Source: Agapanthus africanus
Lineage: Eukaryota; Streptophyta; Magnoliopsida; Asparagales; Amaryllidaceae
Assembly: GCA_030015575.1 (NCBI GenBank)
Contig: CM057337.1
Location: 334,438,583-334,502,582, forward strand
Reading direction: 5' to 3'
Length of the DNA: 64,000 nucleotides
Shown piece by piece: positions 1 to 11,401 of this stretch. The position numbers and the translations under genes were made by a program. The notes below the pieces were generated by a model. That model did not search any database. It was not told the DNA's origin and was given only the letters and a program-made list of their open reading frames with translations. The first letter of the stretch is position 1. The number at the start of each line of letters is the position of its first letter.

Positions 1-2
1 AA

Positions 3-602
3 GCTGAGATTTCCAATAGGCAGATCAAACTAATTCTGGAGAAGACAGTTGCTAAAAATCGTAAAGATTGGTCAACCAAATTGACGGATGCTCTTTGGGC
101 ATTTCGTACCGCTTATAAGACCGATCTTGGTATGTCTCTTTATCGCCTAGTATTTGGAAAGGCTTGTCACCTTCCTGTCGAGATTGAACATAAAGCAATG
201 TAGGCCATTAAAGAACTTAACTTCGATTTAAATCAAGGCTACAACTTTCGGAAGCTGCAATTAAATGAGCTAAGCGAACTCCGCGATGAAGTTTACAATA
301 ATGCGGTGATTGTAAAGAATCGGACTAAGGTATTTACGATAAAAATATTTTGAGAAAAACTTTTACCCCAGGACAACAAGTTCTTTATGATTCCCGTCTC
401 CATCTTCATGAGGGTAAGCTAAAATCTCGTTGGAAAGGACCATTTGTGGCGCGGTATGTCTACCCGCACGGGGCAGTTGAAGTTGAAAATAGAAAAAACG
501 GTACAATTTTCAAAGTGAATGGGCATAGATTAAAACTGTATTTTTCCACTGACCCCACGGAGGGGCTCTTGTTTTTACGGGAGCCGATTTATAATGACTA
601 AT
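3..602 (+). pseudogene. Athila-like Ty3/gypsy integrase C-terminal remnant
   Basis: The reading frame from base 3 gives the end of a gypsy integrase: a segment with [12 protein letters not shown], then a [14 protein letters not shown] block, then (after a frame change near 340) a tail with WKGPFVARYVYPHGAVEV, the basic C-terminal integrase domain. These blocks are characteristic of the Athila lineage; the lineage name is inferred. The catalytic core lies left of the window. Damage: an in-frame TAG at 201-203 where relatives have Trp, and a frameshift around 335-345 that moves the tail to the frame read from 350. The protein would insert element cDNA into the genome, but this copy cannot make it. 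Confidence 0.85.
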
Positions 603-740
603 TTTCTTCCACCTCACCTCCATGTCTCGGTAATATTGTCTCATCTTTAGAATGGAGGCGAGTCAATAGAAAAAAGAAAGAAAATATAAAAATATAAAAA
701 ATATATATATATGTAAAATTGTACATAAATAAAAAAAATA

Positions 741-753
741 AGTTTGGGGGAAG
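741..753 (+). promoter_or_regulatory. Polypurine tract 1 (Athila-like)
   Basis: AGTTTGGGGGAAG, a purine-rich run just after the pol frame. Athila-type elements often carry such a tract here as well as one at the 3' LTR. It would prime plus-strand DNA synthesis. Confidence 0.5.
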
Positions 754-794
754 ATTTTCACTTTCATTTATTCTTGTCCCCGTTAATAACCTTT

Positions 795-909
795 CCTCCT
801 AAACCTACAGGTTTTTGCGATTTAACAGATGGCAACAGTGAGGACACTGCTGTAAACAGGTTTAGGGGAGGTTTGTGCTTATTTATGCATCACTTTGCAT
901 AAGCACAAA
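795..909 (+). other. Nested stem-loops in Athila-like 3' region
   Basis: CCTCCTAAACCT (795-806) pairs with the complementary run at 858-871, with a two-base bulge. Inside it CAGTG (836-840) pairs with CACTG (845-849) around an AGGA loop. Immediately downstream TTTGTGCTTAT (872-882) pairs perfectly with ATAAGCACAAA (899-909). Function unknown. Confidence 0.55.
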
Positions 910-1965
910 TAAATTTCAAAAAAAAAATCTTTTATAATAAAAGATTAGAAAGTGAAAAATTACATTTAAAAGATTGGAAAAGTTAAAGAAAACCAAGAAA
1001 GTTAGATATTTTCTTAAACGAAACTAGCACTAATCTGAGAATAAAAATAAGTCTGAAAAATAATTCTTAGTCTGGAAGCCAAACATTTGAACGTTGATAC
1101 CCTACTATGCACACTTTCACACGTCTTGAAACTCGGAATAGTAGATGATACCTTGAAATGCTCTTGTCTAAAAGCCAAAGCACGAATAAATATAAATGAA
1201 GCATAAAAGTTAAAATAGTGAAGAAAAATGAACACTGGTTTTGTAATCATCAAGGCAGCATAGAAAAAAATAGCAAGGGTGCTTCATCACCTAGTGCTTT
1301 AGACTAACTGGTTTGGGAGTCACTGCTAATCCTTAGGTGTTGCAAGACGAGGAAATTACTAATTACGCCTAATATGTGAGCACATTGAGTAGTCAGTCGG
1401 TTAGTACCTCAAGAAGTATTAACGGTCGCATGAAAAATGTGTGAGCAATTCCATCTAAAATATTCACCGACTAAAAAGTACTGAAGTAGATGGACAAGAG
1501 TATGATAGCTTGAATTGAATTCTTCGAGTGTAGGGATGTCTTTTACACATACGTAGGGGTATATGATCGGTGTTTGGAAGAAAGGTAGGGATGAAGAATA
1601 AAGGCGATGTTTTATTGAAGGATGATGTGATTTCTAACATCTTTTCATGGCTATTAAGATATGGCTCATGACAACCGAAAAACTAGTGTAGTTGGAAATT
1701 CTGACTTTCAAAGTCTTTCTTTTATAATTCTTATCTTTATATGTAATTTTCACAGTCTTCCTTTTATTATAGGATTTTGTGGGTGCAATCCGCTAAAAAC
1801 TCTCAGGAGACAACACTCCTCCTACTAAGGACACCTAGAGCTTTAAAGGCTTGTTGCACGTGCTCAGTGCAATCGTGTTGCCTACGAAAGTGTGCTAGTT
1901 AGTTTTTTTATTTCTATTTTCTCCTTCTCTTGAATAAAAGAAGTTTGCTCGAGACGATCAAAATC

Positions 1966-1979
1966 AAGTTTGGGAGAAT
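1966..1979 (+). promoter_or_regulatory. Polypurine tract 2 at the Athila-like 3' LTR
   Basis: AAGTTTGGGAGAAT, the second purine tract of the same element, directly before the region read as the 3' LTR. Confidence 0.45.
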
Positions 1980-2375
1980 TAGTTCAGTCGAAAATATTGC
2001 AATTTTTAACATAACAATTTTCGCACTTTTATAAACATCTCAGGGTGTTTGTTATAAATATAACACATATTACAAGTTCGTCTGGAAAATATCAATTACC
2101 ATGTGTTATACATTATAATCAACATTCTGGAGGGAAATTGTATTTTATTTCACGCATGATATTGTATATCTCAACATTCTTCATTGAGATTTTTGTGCAG
2201 AAAATTATTTCAGGACGGATATCGGAATCGCAAATTCGCCGACAAAATACAGCAAATCAAAGAGATAAAATCTGGCAAAAATTCAGATGAGATAAAAGGA
2301 TTCCAGATATCGAATATAAACCGAGAGATCAACACAAGAAGACATAAGAAAATTGAAGCCATAAGCATACTAAAC

Positions 2376-2393
2376 GGCCACGGATCCGTGGCC
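2376..2393. repeat. Perfect 18-bp palindrome
   Basis: GGCCACGGATCCGTGGCC is fully self-complementary and is followed by a diverged related unit up to about 2430. It lies upstream of the TATA-like site of the putative LTR. Confidence 0.8.
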
Positions 2394-2449
2394 GAGTCAG
2401 GCCGATCCGCCGTGGATCTGCGGCCGAGTTAGGGCATCGGGTGACAAGT

Positions 2450-2635
2450 TCCTTCCAGAAGCTTCATTCCAGCAGCCTAGCTTGTTGAGGACGCTCCATT
2501 GTAACAAGCTTGTTCTGGAAACTTCCCTACAACAACCTAGCTTCTTGAGGAAGCTTGATAACTAGCTTATTCTAGAAGTTTCCTTACAACTACCTAGCTT
2601 CTTGGGGAAGATTGACCTAGCTTCTAATGGAAGAT
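2450..2635 (+). repeat. Short tandem repeats, about 60 bp unit, 3 units
   Basis: Three imperfect units built on AGCTT, TTCTGGAA or TTCTAGAA, CTTCC and CAACNACCTAGCTT lie head to tail just before the TATA-like sequence of the Athila-like LTR. They resemble the promoter-proximal repeats common in plant LTRs. Confidence 0.6.
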
Positions 2636-3734
2636 TGGTGAAGGGCTATAAAAATGGACCTAAGCCTACATTAATGAGGTGGTTGATGGTAGTTTAATTT
2701 TAGTACACAATCCAAAACCAAATCCAATTCAATTCCAAATCAAGATCCAAATCAAGAATCGTTGAGAACAACATCAAGCGACGAAATTCAAGATCCTTTA
2801 CGTGAAGGCGATCGTCATCAAGAGTACGAGATCCTCGTCAGGTCCAAGTCTCACGGAGATCGAGCAAACCGAAATTCGACGGAATAGTTACCTCTTCAAG
2901 GAAGCGATCGAGAGCAATTCTTGTAAGCTCGGATTGAAGGAAAGTGTAATTAGAAGTTGAATAATAAAGGTGATCAATTGTTAATTCTCATTTTCTTTAA
3001 ACTTTCACATTATGAAATTTCTAATTGTTGATTCTTCCATTTTCATGAAGCGTGAGTAAATCTCCGCTCGTAAAGGATTCGAAGGAATTTGGTAGATCAA
3101 ATGGTGATGAAATCCAAAACTTATCTTAAGTCTTATGAGAATTATGAACTTTAGGAAAAAAAATCATCAACGACCAAATTTGGAGCGAGATCACCATTCT
3201 TGATAACTTCGTTGCAATTTGGGATTAAATGATTGACGCTTTTCTTTGCTAAAAGATAGATTTGAATGGTGATCAATGAAAAGATAAGGAATAGTGAAGG
3301 AGAAACCCTAGTTTCTTCATAAGATCCCTAATCTTCATTCATCGCCATCGTTCTAGAATAATTCATCAATAGATAAAATGAGTCATTTTTAGTATTCATC
3401 ATTGCTACTAATTCTTATCGAATCCTACAAGCTTTTCTTCATTTTCTTGATAACTAAAATTGATTTTGGACATTTTCTCGATTACTAAATCTTAAACTCT
3501 TTCTTGATTTTTCTTGAAAATATTTCATCCAATAAATCTTGATTCATTTTCTTGAATTTTCTTTACTATTTTCTTTCGACTCAACTAAAGCGAGAACGAA
3601 TAAATACACAAATCTCAGTAGACGACCCGTACTCATTAACGAACTACATCAACACCGTTATTGATTGCGATTATAAATTCTTTGATTGTGATTATACTTT
3701 TCATATCGAATCTACGGATCAAAAAAATATCAAT

Positions 3735-4517
3735 CGCCCATCTCAAAAAATCTCATTCCAGGAGGATCCGAGGCTCAAAAGAAGATCCGAAGATTTCTAG
3801 GAGTTTAACTCCATTCAAGATCTGTTGGAGTTTAACTCCATAAATCAGCCCCTTTTTAGGAGTTTAACTCCAAATATATACATAATCCATGTTAGGAATT
3901 CAACTCCAAAGCCCCCTTTGGGAGTTCAACTCCTAACCCAGGGACTAAGCCCCTTTTCCCACTGGTGTTTCCAGCGGTCGCGTGCTGCGTATGTGACCCG
4001 CGGACGCCCAGCGGTCGCGTGCAGGGCATGTGACTCACGGGCACTAAGCGCCCACGTGCGCCTCATGCGACCCGTGGGCGCTCAGCGCCCACGTGTGCCT
4101 CATGCGGCCCGCGGGGGCTCAGTGCACACGTGTGCGACGTGCGCCTCATGCGACCCGTGGGCGCTCAGCGCCCAGCGGTCGCGTGCTGCGCATGTGACCC
4201 GCGGGTGCTCATCGCCTGGCACGTGACCCGCGCCCACGCGCCTACGCACGTGACCCGCGGACCCCTATAAACTCTGTGAGTCCCCCGATATATCCAAAAC
4301 CCCGTTTCAAAACACAACACACGCACACTAAATTCGCATGACTAGTTGACCCGTCAATCGGAGGTTCCTTCTCTCCAAAGGTGAGGGGTAATTAACGGCA
4401 GCTTGATCTGCGGTTGCCGTAGATTCAGATCCCCACAATTAATAAACCCCGGTTTACCTTAGGCAGGGGGAATCTGTATACGCCTGACAAGCGACGCGTA
4501 TTCCCATCTCAATGGGG
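3735..4517 (+). mobile_element. Left LTR of Tat-like element B, 5'-truncated
   Basis: From about 3735 to 4517 the sequence matches the LTR copy at about 7511-7723 plus 11073-11680: same GGAGTTTAACTCC runs, same GC-rich block, same end with CTTAGGCAGGGGGAATCTG. The first ~580 bp present in the right copy (from TGTTAGGGTC at 6933) are missing. The LTR's own end, primer site, gag, protease and most of reverse transcriptase are also missing, so the LTR joins RNase H coding sequence at about 4517. CTATAAAC near 4265 is a possible TATA box. Confidence 0.75.
3965..4260 (+). repeat. GC-rich minisatellite within B's left LTR
   Basis: Repeated variants of AGCGGTCGCGTGC, GTGACCCGCGG and GGCGCTCAGCGCCCACGTG form about six imperfect units in a window that is otherwise AT-rich. 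A shorter version occupies 11098-11275 in the right LTR, so copy number differs between the two LTRs. The 133-codon open frame across it (3825-4226) is a by-product of GC content. Confidence 0.75.
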
Positions 4518-4518
4518 T

Positions 4519-5215
4519 GACGATGCGCTTGGTACGCTTCTTGCCCAGAACAAAGAGGAGGGAAAAGAAAATACCCTCTACTAGCTCAGTCGAACTTTAT
4601 TCGGGGTGGAACACAACTATTCCTCGATTGAAAAGCAATGCCTGGCTCTGATATTCATCTTGAAGAAGCTGAGGCACTATCTGCTTGCTCATCGGGTTAT
4701 GCTGATCTCCAAGTTGACCCGCTCAAACACTTGATAACCAAAGCAAGCCTAGCCAGTAGAAAGGTGAGATGGGCTGTCATGCTGCTTGAATTTGACATAA
4801 TCTATACTCCTCAGAAAGCAGTAAAAAGGCAAGCCCTCACCGACTTCCTTACTGCTCATCCTATACCAGATGGGTTGCCGCTTAATTGCGAGTTGCCCGA
4901 CGAACAAGTGCTGCACCTCGAGGATGACGAGCCATGTTGGGAGCTCTACTTCGATGGAGCCTCATCAATGAGGAGCTCCGGCAAATCAAGCATCCCGCAG
5001 ATAAAAGCAGGGATAGGATTGGTGTTCATCACGCCATCGATGGGAACCCTACAACGTTCTTTCGCTCTCACCGAGTCTCGCACAAACAACGAGGCTGAGT
5101 ACGAAGCTCTGATAGCTGGTCTGGAGCTCGCCATAGAAATAGAAATCCTTCGGCTACGGGTTTACGGTCCCAGCTTGTCGTCAACCAAGTAAGCGGCGAC
5201 TATAAGATATACAAA
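4519..5215 (+). pseudogene. Tat-like Ty3/gypsy RNase H and second RNase H-like domain
   Basis: The frame from 4519 starts inside the reverse-transcriptase-linked RNase H (DDALGTLLAQ, then KQCLALIFILKKLRHYLLAH) and has an in-frame TAG in TLY-stop-LSR. A one-base frameshift near 4714 carries it into LDPLKHLITKASLASR. From about 4935 a second RNase H-like domain begins (WELYFDGASS, AGIGLVFITP, TNNEAEYEALIAGLELA). Two RNase H domains in tandem are the hallmark of the Tat group. Another frameshift lies near 5167, in the GDSQLVVNQVSG-type motif. Inactive. Confidence 0.85.
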
Positions 5216-5297
5216 CCCGAGTTAGCTCGATATAGAAGCTGAGTGGTCGAACTCATGAAACAGTTCACTCACATTGAACTAATGAGTCCCTAGGGCG

Positions 5298-6716
5298 TTG
5301 AATGGAAAAGCCAATATACTCGCTCGCCTAACTAAAGAGCTAGCTGATCCTGACATGGACGAAATTCTAATCATAGTCAGAAACCGGCAAATTCTGCCTC
5401 CAGTCTCTTTGCGTGAAGAAGAAAGCATAGAACAAGAGAATAATCCTGCCGAAGAGGCTTCAATCATTCAAGACGAGCCCGATTGGAGAGAACCCTTCAT
5501 AGAGTACCTTCGATACGACAAGCTGCCCGAAGAAAAATCTACGAGGATTCAGCTGAAGAAGAGAGCTCTCCGATACGTGTTTGTAAATAATACGCTATAC
5601 CGCAGATCATATGACCAACTCTGGTTCAGGTGCCTGTCATCAGCCGAAACCCAAAAAGTCATGAATGAAGTTCACTCGGGCGTCTGCGGGGCTCATCAGT
5701 CCGTCCCCAAAATGCGGCTTCAGATCAAACGGCTTGGATATTACTAGCCCACCATGATAAAGGATTGCGAAGAGCATGTAAAGAAATGCCATCTCTGCCT
5801 AATTCAAGGTGATTTCATTCACAAGCATCCCAATCCGTTGCATCCTACGGTGGCGTCGTGGCCTTTCGAAGTTTGGGACACCGACATAGTTGGCCCAATT
5901 GATCCTCCATCATCTAAAGGTCACCGGTTCATATTAGCCGCAACTGACTATTTCTCCAGATGGGCTAAAACTGTCCAGCTAAAAGAAGTCAAGACAGAAG
6001 ATATTCTGACATTCTTCTGGCATAATATTTTATACCGCTTCGGTACACCAAGAAAAATCATTTCTGACAACGGGCCTTCTTTCAAGAGCTTCAAAGTCTC
6101 AAGGTTCGCTACCCAACACAAGATAGACCGGAGATATTTTTCCATCTAAAATCCAAGGGCCAATTGGCTAGCCGAAGCCTTCAATAAAACTCTGTGCAAG
6201 CTCCTCAGGAAAAATGCTTCAGCCAACAAGAGAGACTGGATTCTCAAACTTCACGATGCGTTGTGGGTATATCGTACCACGCAACATACTCCAACTCAGT
6301 CCACTCCATACTCATTACTCTTCGGAGTGGAGGCGATCCTCCCATTCGAAGTCGAAATTCTAAGCTTAAGAATGACCGTTCAGCACGAGTTGACGACGGA
6401 GGAAAATGTGCTCCTCCGGCTCGAAGAAAAGAGGCTTGCAGTACAGCAAAATCTGGAGCTGTACCGAGCCCAAATGTCACGGGCCTATGACAAGATGACT
6501 CGTCTCCGTGCTTTTAAGAAAGGCGAATTGGTGTTGGTACTCAAAAGACCGATCATCCCCAATCGACATGGCAAGGGCAAATTCAAGCCTAACTGGGAAG
6601 GACCATACGTCATCGAGAAGGTGTTTGATGGAGGGTCCTGCCAGCTGATAAATGCCGAGAGAGAAAGGCCCATGCCACCCATCAATGGACGATATCTCAA
6701 AAAATACCATGCCTAA
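5298..6716 (+). pseudogene. Tat-like Ty3/gypsy integrase
   Basis: One frame holds the whole integrase with two stops (TAG 5745-5747 where relatives have Trp; TAA at about 6147). The zinc-binding HHCC region is recognisable (HSGVCGAH, then CEEHVKKCHLC). The core shows the three acidic positions in VWDTDIVGPI, IISDNGPSF and ANWLAEAFNKTL. The C-terminal domain contains NWEGPYVIEKVFDGGSCQL and ends at 6716 with YLKKYHA. It would catalyse cDNA integration; the stops make it a pseudogene. It directly follows the RNase H remnants in the order expected of a gypsy pol. Confidence 0.9.
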
Positions 6717-6932
6717 ATGCTCTGAGTCGCAGATGAATTGAGCACACCGGTTCTACAGTCTAGATCATATATCCTGTAAAACCGTATACAATCCACGTCA
6801 TGAAAAGGGCAGCATCGACCTCCAAGTCGTCAAAATGGGAGCCAAATCAAGTCAACCTCCACGCGAAAGAAGATCCATCAATTTCATGCACACAACCCAC
6901 ATATGTGGTGTGTATTTATTGATGGGGCAATT
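6717..6932 (+). other. Untranslated region and polypurine tract of element B
   Basis: No coding sequence. The end, GATGGGGCAATT just before TGTTAGGGTC, is a polypurine-tract-like run abutting the LTR start. Confidence 0.55.
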
Positions 6933-7718
6933 TGTTAGGGTCAAAATTTACACCCCGGTTGACCAAGTCAAAATCAAAGTCAAGCCAAGTGGGCCCAAGC
7001 CCAGATCAGAACCGAGCATGGAAGGGACCGGCCCCATGACAAAAGGAATGAAGCCATAAATTAGTTTTAATGTAATTCTTTTTTTAGAAATAAATGTATG
7101 TAAATGGGCAGAAAGCCAAAATTTTGTAAAACCCATGGCTTATGTGCAAAAAGAAACAAGCATATAAGGCATGGGGTGGCACAAGCGTCATTTGGCAAAA
7201 CCAAAGGGGTTATATGTAAAATGTGTAGCCTATAAAGGCAACATGATGAAAAAATCAATGATAACTTTCTCTCTCTAAAAAAAACTAGGGTTTGTACTTC
7301 CTCTTTCCTCAAGGTTCTAAACCTTCTTTTCTTTTTTTGAATTAAATTAAGAGTTTAACCCTTCTTTTTTCAAAAATAAATAGTTTTTCACCATAAAACC
7401 CTTGAAGGGGAGCTCGGATCTGCCATCAAATCCCAAAAAGGGGAGATTTTAAGTCTCACCTACCCTTTTCCCTCTAAGATTCAGCCAACAGAGAGGAAGA
7501 AGAAAGATATCCATCTCCAAAAATCTCATTCCAAGAGGATCCGAGGCTCAAAAGAAGATCCGAAGATTTCTAGGAGTTTAACTCCATCCACGATCTGTTG
7601 GAGTTTAACTCCATAAATCAACTCCCTTCTACGAGTTTAACTCCAAATCTATACATAATCCCTGTTAGGAGTTCAACTCCAAAGCCCCCTTTGGGAGTTC
7701 AACTCCTAACCTAGGGAC

Positions 7719-7723
7719 TAAAC
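7719..7723. repeat. Target site duplication of solo LTR C, left copy
   Basis: TAAAC, repeated exactly at 11073-11077. Joining across the insertion restores the B LTR sequence seen at about 3944-3960. Confidence 0.9.
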
Positions 7724-10700
7724 TGTCACGACCCGAATATTTCGACTCGTGACCGGCACTTAACCACGCAACGTCTACAGGCGTAACGCGACTAAGTAAG
7801 CCGAACCCAGAAATCAAAACCTTTTAAAAGTAGTGAGTGTTGAAAACATTTAATTAAAACATTTAGAAAACCTTAAGTAGTTCAATAAAGTTCTTTTAAA
7901 GTTAAGTTATCCTCATAATAATTTTGGCAGCATTTCCTTTGTAAAAGTAACCTCGAAATCGGGTACAAAACAGGATATAAGTGAAAATGATATATAATGA
8001 AATAAAGCATCCCCAAACGGGAGCAATCACGCCCAATGGCGGAAACCATCACCACAAGAGTAATATACGACGCCGTAGCGAAGAAATGAGCAATAAGCAA
8101 AACATCACAGAATAATAAAACTGCATATATAAAGTCGGCTCCCACGAGCTCGACACCAGAATACAAATAATATACATCACGTCCTCACACTGTCTCTAAG
8201 TCTAGTACATATATGGAAGATGGAGAATACTAGATACAAAAGTGTGTACAATAAAAGTAACCAGATACCACAACCCACCTAACAGAAAAACAGCTCTCGC
8301 ACCAACTGTAGTGGTATCTGTAGCCAAAAGATGTAAGAAGGCAGCCTGCCGCGACTACTCTGAGGGGCAACCTGCAAATACTGTGGAACAACGGGGGTGA
8401 GTTTCCAACTCGTGAATAGAGATAACATATAAAGGTAATCGCGAGCATGCACGTGCTACGCTACTCTATCAGATGCCAGCAGATAAGTCTATATGCGATA
8501 AGCAGTATGTGCATAATCATGCAAGTGCTCTGTCAGGTAAAATGACTACAGGATAAGATGCATAATAATCAATGCTGAGCATGGGATATATAACATCTAC
8601 ACGGAATATCAACGTGGAAAAATAATCGGTGCCCAACACTGCACCCAAATCCCAATAAAACTCAGGCGCCGGCACTCTCCTCGGCCCTTAAATCCTGTAA
8701 ATCTCTGAGAACCACGAGTGCCCAACATCGGCACTCAAATATCATAAATACTCGTGTCCAGCATCGACACGTAAATCCTCAAATATCGGGCTCCGTCAGT
8801 CCGGATCAGCGCACGGGCTCCGTCTGCGGTATCGGCCCTCGGCCCCGGCAGTACGGGTCATCCCGCATCCATCTATCGACTCTGGTCAGTATCCTCCGGA
8901 TAACCGCCAGGTCCAACCAATCACCGGTAGGTACTCGCCATCCTACCAGGCTCATCGTCTACTCCACGAAAAACATTTCTCGCCCCGGGGAACCATACCG
9001 GGTCCACCACGAACCCGCAAATAGATCATCCAACTCCTCGAATCGGGTTTCTAGTACACGTCTCAGAACCGAGAAAACGCGTGGTGGACGCACCAAAATA
9101 TCATATCACGAGGAACCGGGTTTTTAAATAGTGCATAATTTCTTAAATAATCCCACGGTCCTCAAAACCAGAAATCACATGAAATCCAACACCAATGAGT
9201 AAATCAAATGCGATGTGCTATGTACATCAAGCCATAATATAGGTAAAAGGGAGAAACCGCTTTTTAAAATAGTTTCAGTTTTTCAAAGAAATCATGCGGC
9301 TCCCAATTTCTATGAAAATCATATCGAATCATATGTGAGATGAACTACAGTATAAAGATCATGGCAATTCTATGGTGAGTGTCATGGCAATTACTAACGG
9401 TGTGTGTGTAACATGCAGATTAGTGCTCGTGCAACATTAACCGTTAATAATAGTGCGGTGTTCTATCAATTCTAAGTTTATATACATATAGCAGGGAATG
9501 CGGTATGCAACAAACAATATCCATGTAGGTAAATGCAATATGTAGCTATAAGGTCCTATCAGCCCTGACGCATAACGCCATGCGGGCGATATCCCCGTAG
9601 ATGTTAAATCTACTCACCGTAGTCTCACGCTAAGTGTAGCCGACGACTTGTTTCCCTTCTTCGCGGCGTCCGTCGCACTCACCTGCGAACTTAGAATTAC
9701 ACATTATAGCACACATAAGCTCAAAACCATACCACACGACATTTAAAGTCAAACTAGAAACCTGCGTCGCAAACCAAGCGCGCGTGCATGCGATACGCTA
9801 AAACGTGTGATTACGCGCCTGAAGCTACCCCGACGCGTTGCGATACGCAGAACACCCCAAACTCACACACGTAACACGCGTGTCGCGAAGATTTAAAAAT
9901 ACGAGAAATAGGTATCTGACTCCAGATTTTTATACAGAAATGATATTACAAAAATATATATACCAATGATCACAAAATAGTAGCAGACTCCTGCTGCCCA
10001 AGCCCCAACCCCCAACTCACCCATCTGGCCGCAATTTGCGGCCAGAACACATTTTCCGGCGGCCTGGGTAGGGAGGTGGGCTCCCAGGTTTTGTGTGTGT
10101 ACTCTATACCCCATGTACATGCTACAGTAATTACAGATCTAAGTTAAAGCCACTCGGGTAGCAGAAGATTCAACAGAGCCTAATTTCAAGTTAAAAACCA
10201 CATTTTAGCACTAAAAAGGTACTTTAGGGTATTTTGTGAAACCTGAAGTAAACCCATGTTTAAAACCATACTAATAACACATTACCAAGCTAAGCAAGCC
10301 ATAAAAAGGTTATTTTAACAAAAACTTCACTAAATCCCTTCATTAGCACTAAAAATGCACAAAAATGAGATTTTTAGCAACCAAACACACAAGTTATGGA
10401 AATAGGGTGCTAGGTGTGAGATTAATACCTTCAAATGACCTTAGAAAAACCAAAATCTCTAGCTCTAGCCTCAAGTGTACAGATTTGCCACCAAACACCT
10501 CAAAAGGTCACCTTTCCAAGGCTTTTTGTGAAGAAAAAGGGTTGTTTTGTGTAAGGTTTTGTGTAGATCCAAATGGGAAGTGAAAAGAGAAGAGAAGATG
10601 AAGAAAATGGTGTTGTTGCTGCTGCTTTTTCTGCTGGAGTTTCAGAAATGAGAGAACAAGAGAGAAGAGAGAAAGAAAAATGGGTTAAAAGTCAATCTTT

Positions 10701-11072
10701 CTCACCTAACACCATGCTTCCATTTCCATTTAAATTTTGAATTATAAAAAGGGTTTTGACTTGATTAAAATGGTGGGGATAATTAACAACCATGCAAGAA
10801 AAGAAATGGTTAACATGTTACTACTTAAAACCTAAGTCATAAAATTGGCTAAGTGTGCATGTGTACACTAACATAAAGAAAATCTTCCAATTAGGGTAAA
10901 CCCGACTAAAAATAATTAATAACCCCATACTCATATATAAATATATATATAAACACTTCACACACAATTATCACTAGCCAAGAAGGAAAATAAGATGTTC
11001 GAGCTTTTATGAAAAACACGCACACTTGCTAATTAACGCGAAAACATCCTAAACGAATTTCAAGGCGTTACA
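7724..11072 (-). mobile_element. Solo LTR C, chromovirus/Tekay-like gypsy family
   Basis: The sequence starts TGTCACGACCCG, ends GGCGTTACA and is flanked by perfect TAAAC repeats. Read on the minus strand it matches the LTR of element D (11946-15391) along its length, starting TGTAACGCC and ending CGGGTCGTGACA. There is no internal region, so it is a solo LTR left by recombination between the two LTRs of an earlier full element. The many short open frames within it have no protein-like character. Confidence 0.9.
9390..9451 (-). other. Conserved LTR hairpin, copy in C
   Basis: ATTACTAACGGT (9390-9401) pairs with ACCGTTAATAAT (9440-9451). The one mismatch is C-A on the plus strand, which is G-U on the LTR's sense strand. 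The loop contains the complement of GTTGCACGAGCAC, shared with D and G. Confidence 0.6.
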
Positions 11073-11077
11073 TAAAC
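11073..11077. repeat. Target site duplication of solo LTR C, right copy
   Basis: TAAAC, identical to 7719-7723; B's LTR resumes here. Confidence 0.9.
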
Positions 11078-11333
11078 CCCATTTCCCGCTGATATTTCCA
11101 GCGGTCGCATGCTGCGCACGTGACCCGCGGGCACCCAGCGGTCGCGTGCAGGGCACGTAGCCCACGGGCGCTAAGCGCCCGCGTGCGCCTCACGCGACTC
11201 GCAGGCGCTCAGTGCCCAGCGGTCGCGTGTTGCGCACGTGACCCGCAGGCGCCCAGCGCCCACGTGCCATGCACGCGTCTTTAAGACGCTCCTCCCCTCT
11301 CATTTTCCATACACTCCACACCAGAAACACGTC

Positions 11334-11401
11334 CCCCGTTAGGAAAATTTTTCTAACGGGGCGCTGCCCCGCACCCCGCAAGGGGGCTGTTAGCCCCCTT
11401 G
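11334..11401. repeat. Two strong hairpins in B's right LTR
   Basis: 11334-11361 is an almost perfect 28-bp palindrome (CCCCGTTAGGAAAA against TTTTTCTAACGGGG). 11379-11401 folds as CAAGGGGGCT, loop GTT, AGCCCCCTTG. Both lie in the segment missing from the left LTR. Confidence 0.75.

Larger units (their letters stand above)
603..1980 (+). other. Non-coding region between Athila-like pol and 3' LTR
   Basis: AT-rich, with no credible coding frame. In intact Athila-type elements an env-like frame may lie here; I see none. It contains polypurine tracts at both ends and a strong nested stem-loop at 795-909. Confidence 0.5.
1981..3654 (+). mobile_element. Probable 3' LTR of the Athila-like element (ends approximate)
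   Basis: It follows the second polypurine tract and holds a TATA-like TATAAAAATGG near 2648 with a leader-like, A-rich region downstream. It ends near 3654 in GACGACCCGTACTC followed by AACTACATCAACA, a stretch that resembles the LTR 3' terminus of Athila-type elements. No second copy is in the window, so neither boundary can be proved. The left edge could be tens of bases off. Confidence 0.4.

Noticed and set aside
603..1980. env-like gene of the Athila-type element
   Set aside because: No frame of meaningful length, and no membrane-spanning or signal-like segment in the expected orientation.
3825..4226. 133-codon open frame read as a possible gene
   Set aside because: It lies in the GC-rich repeats of B's LTR and encodes repetitive AHVTRG-type strings; the other LTR copy does not keep it.
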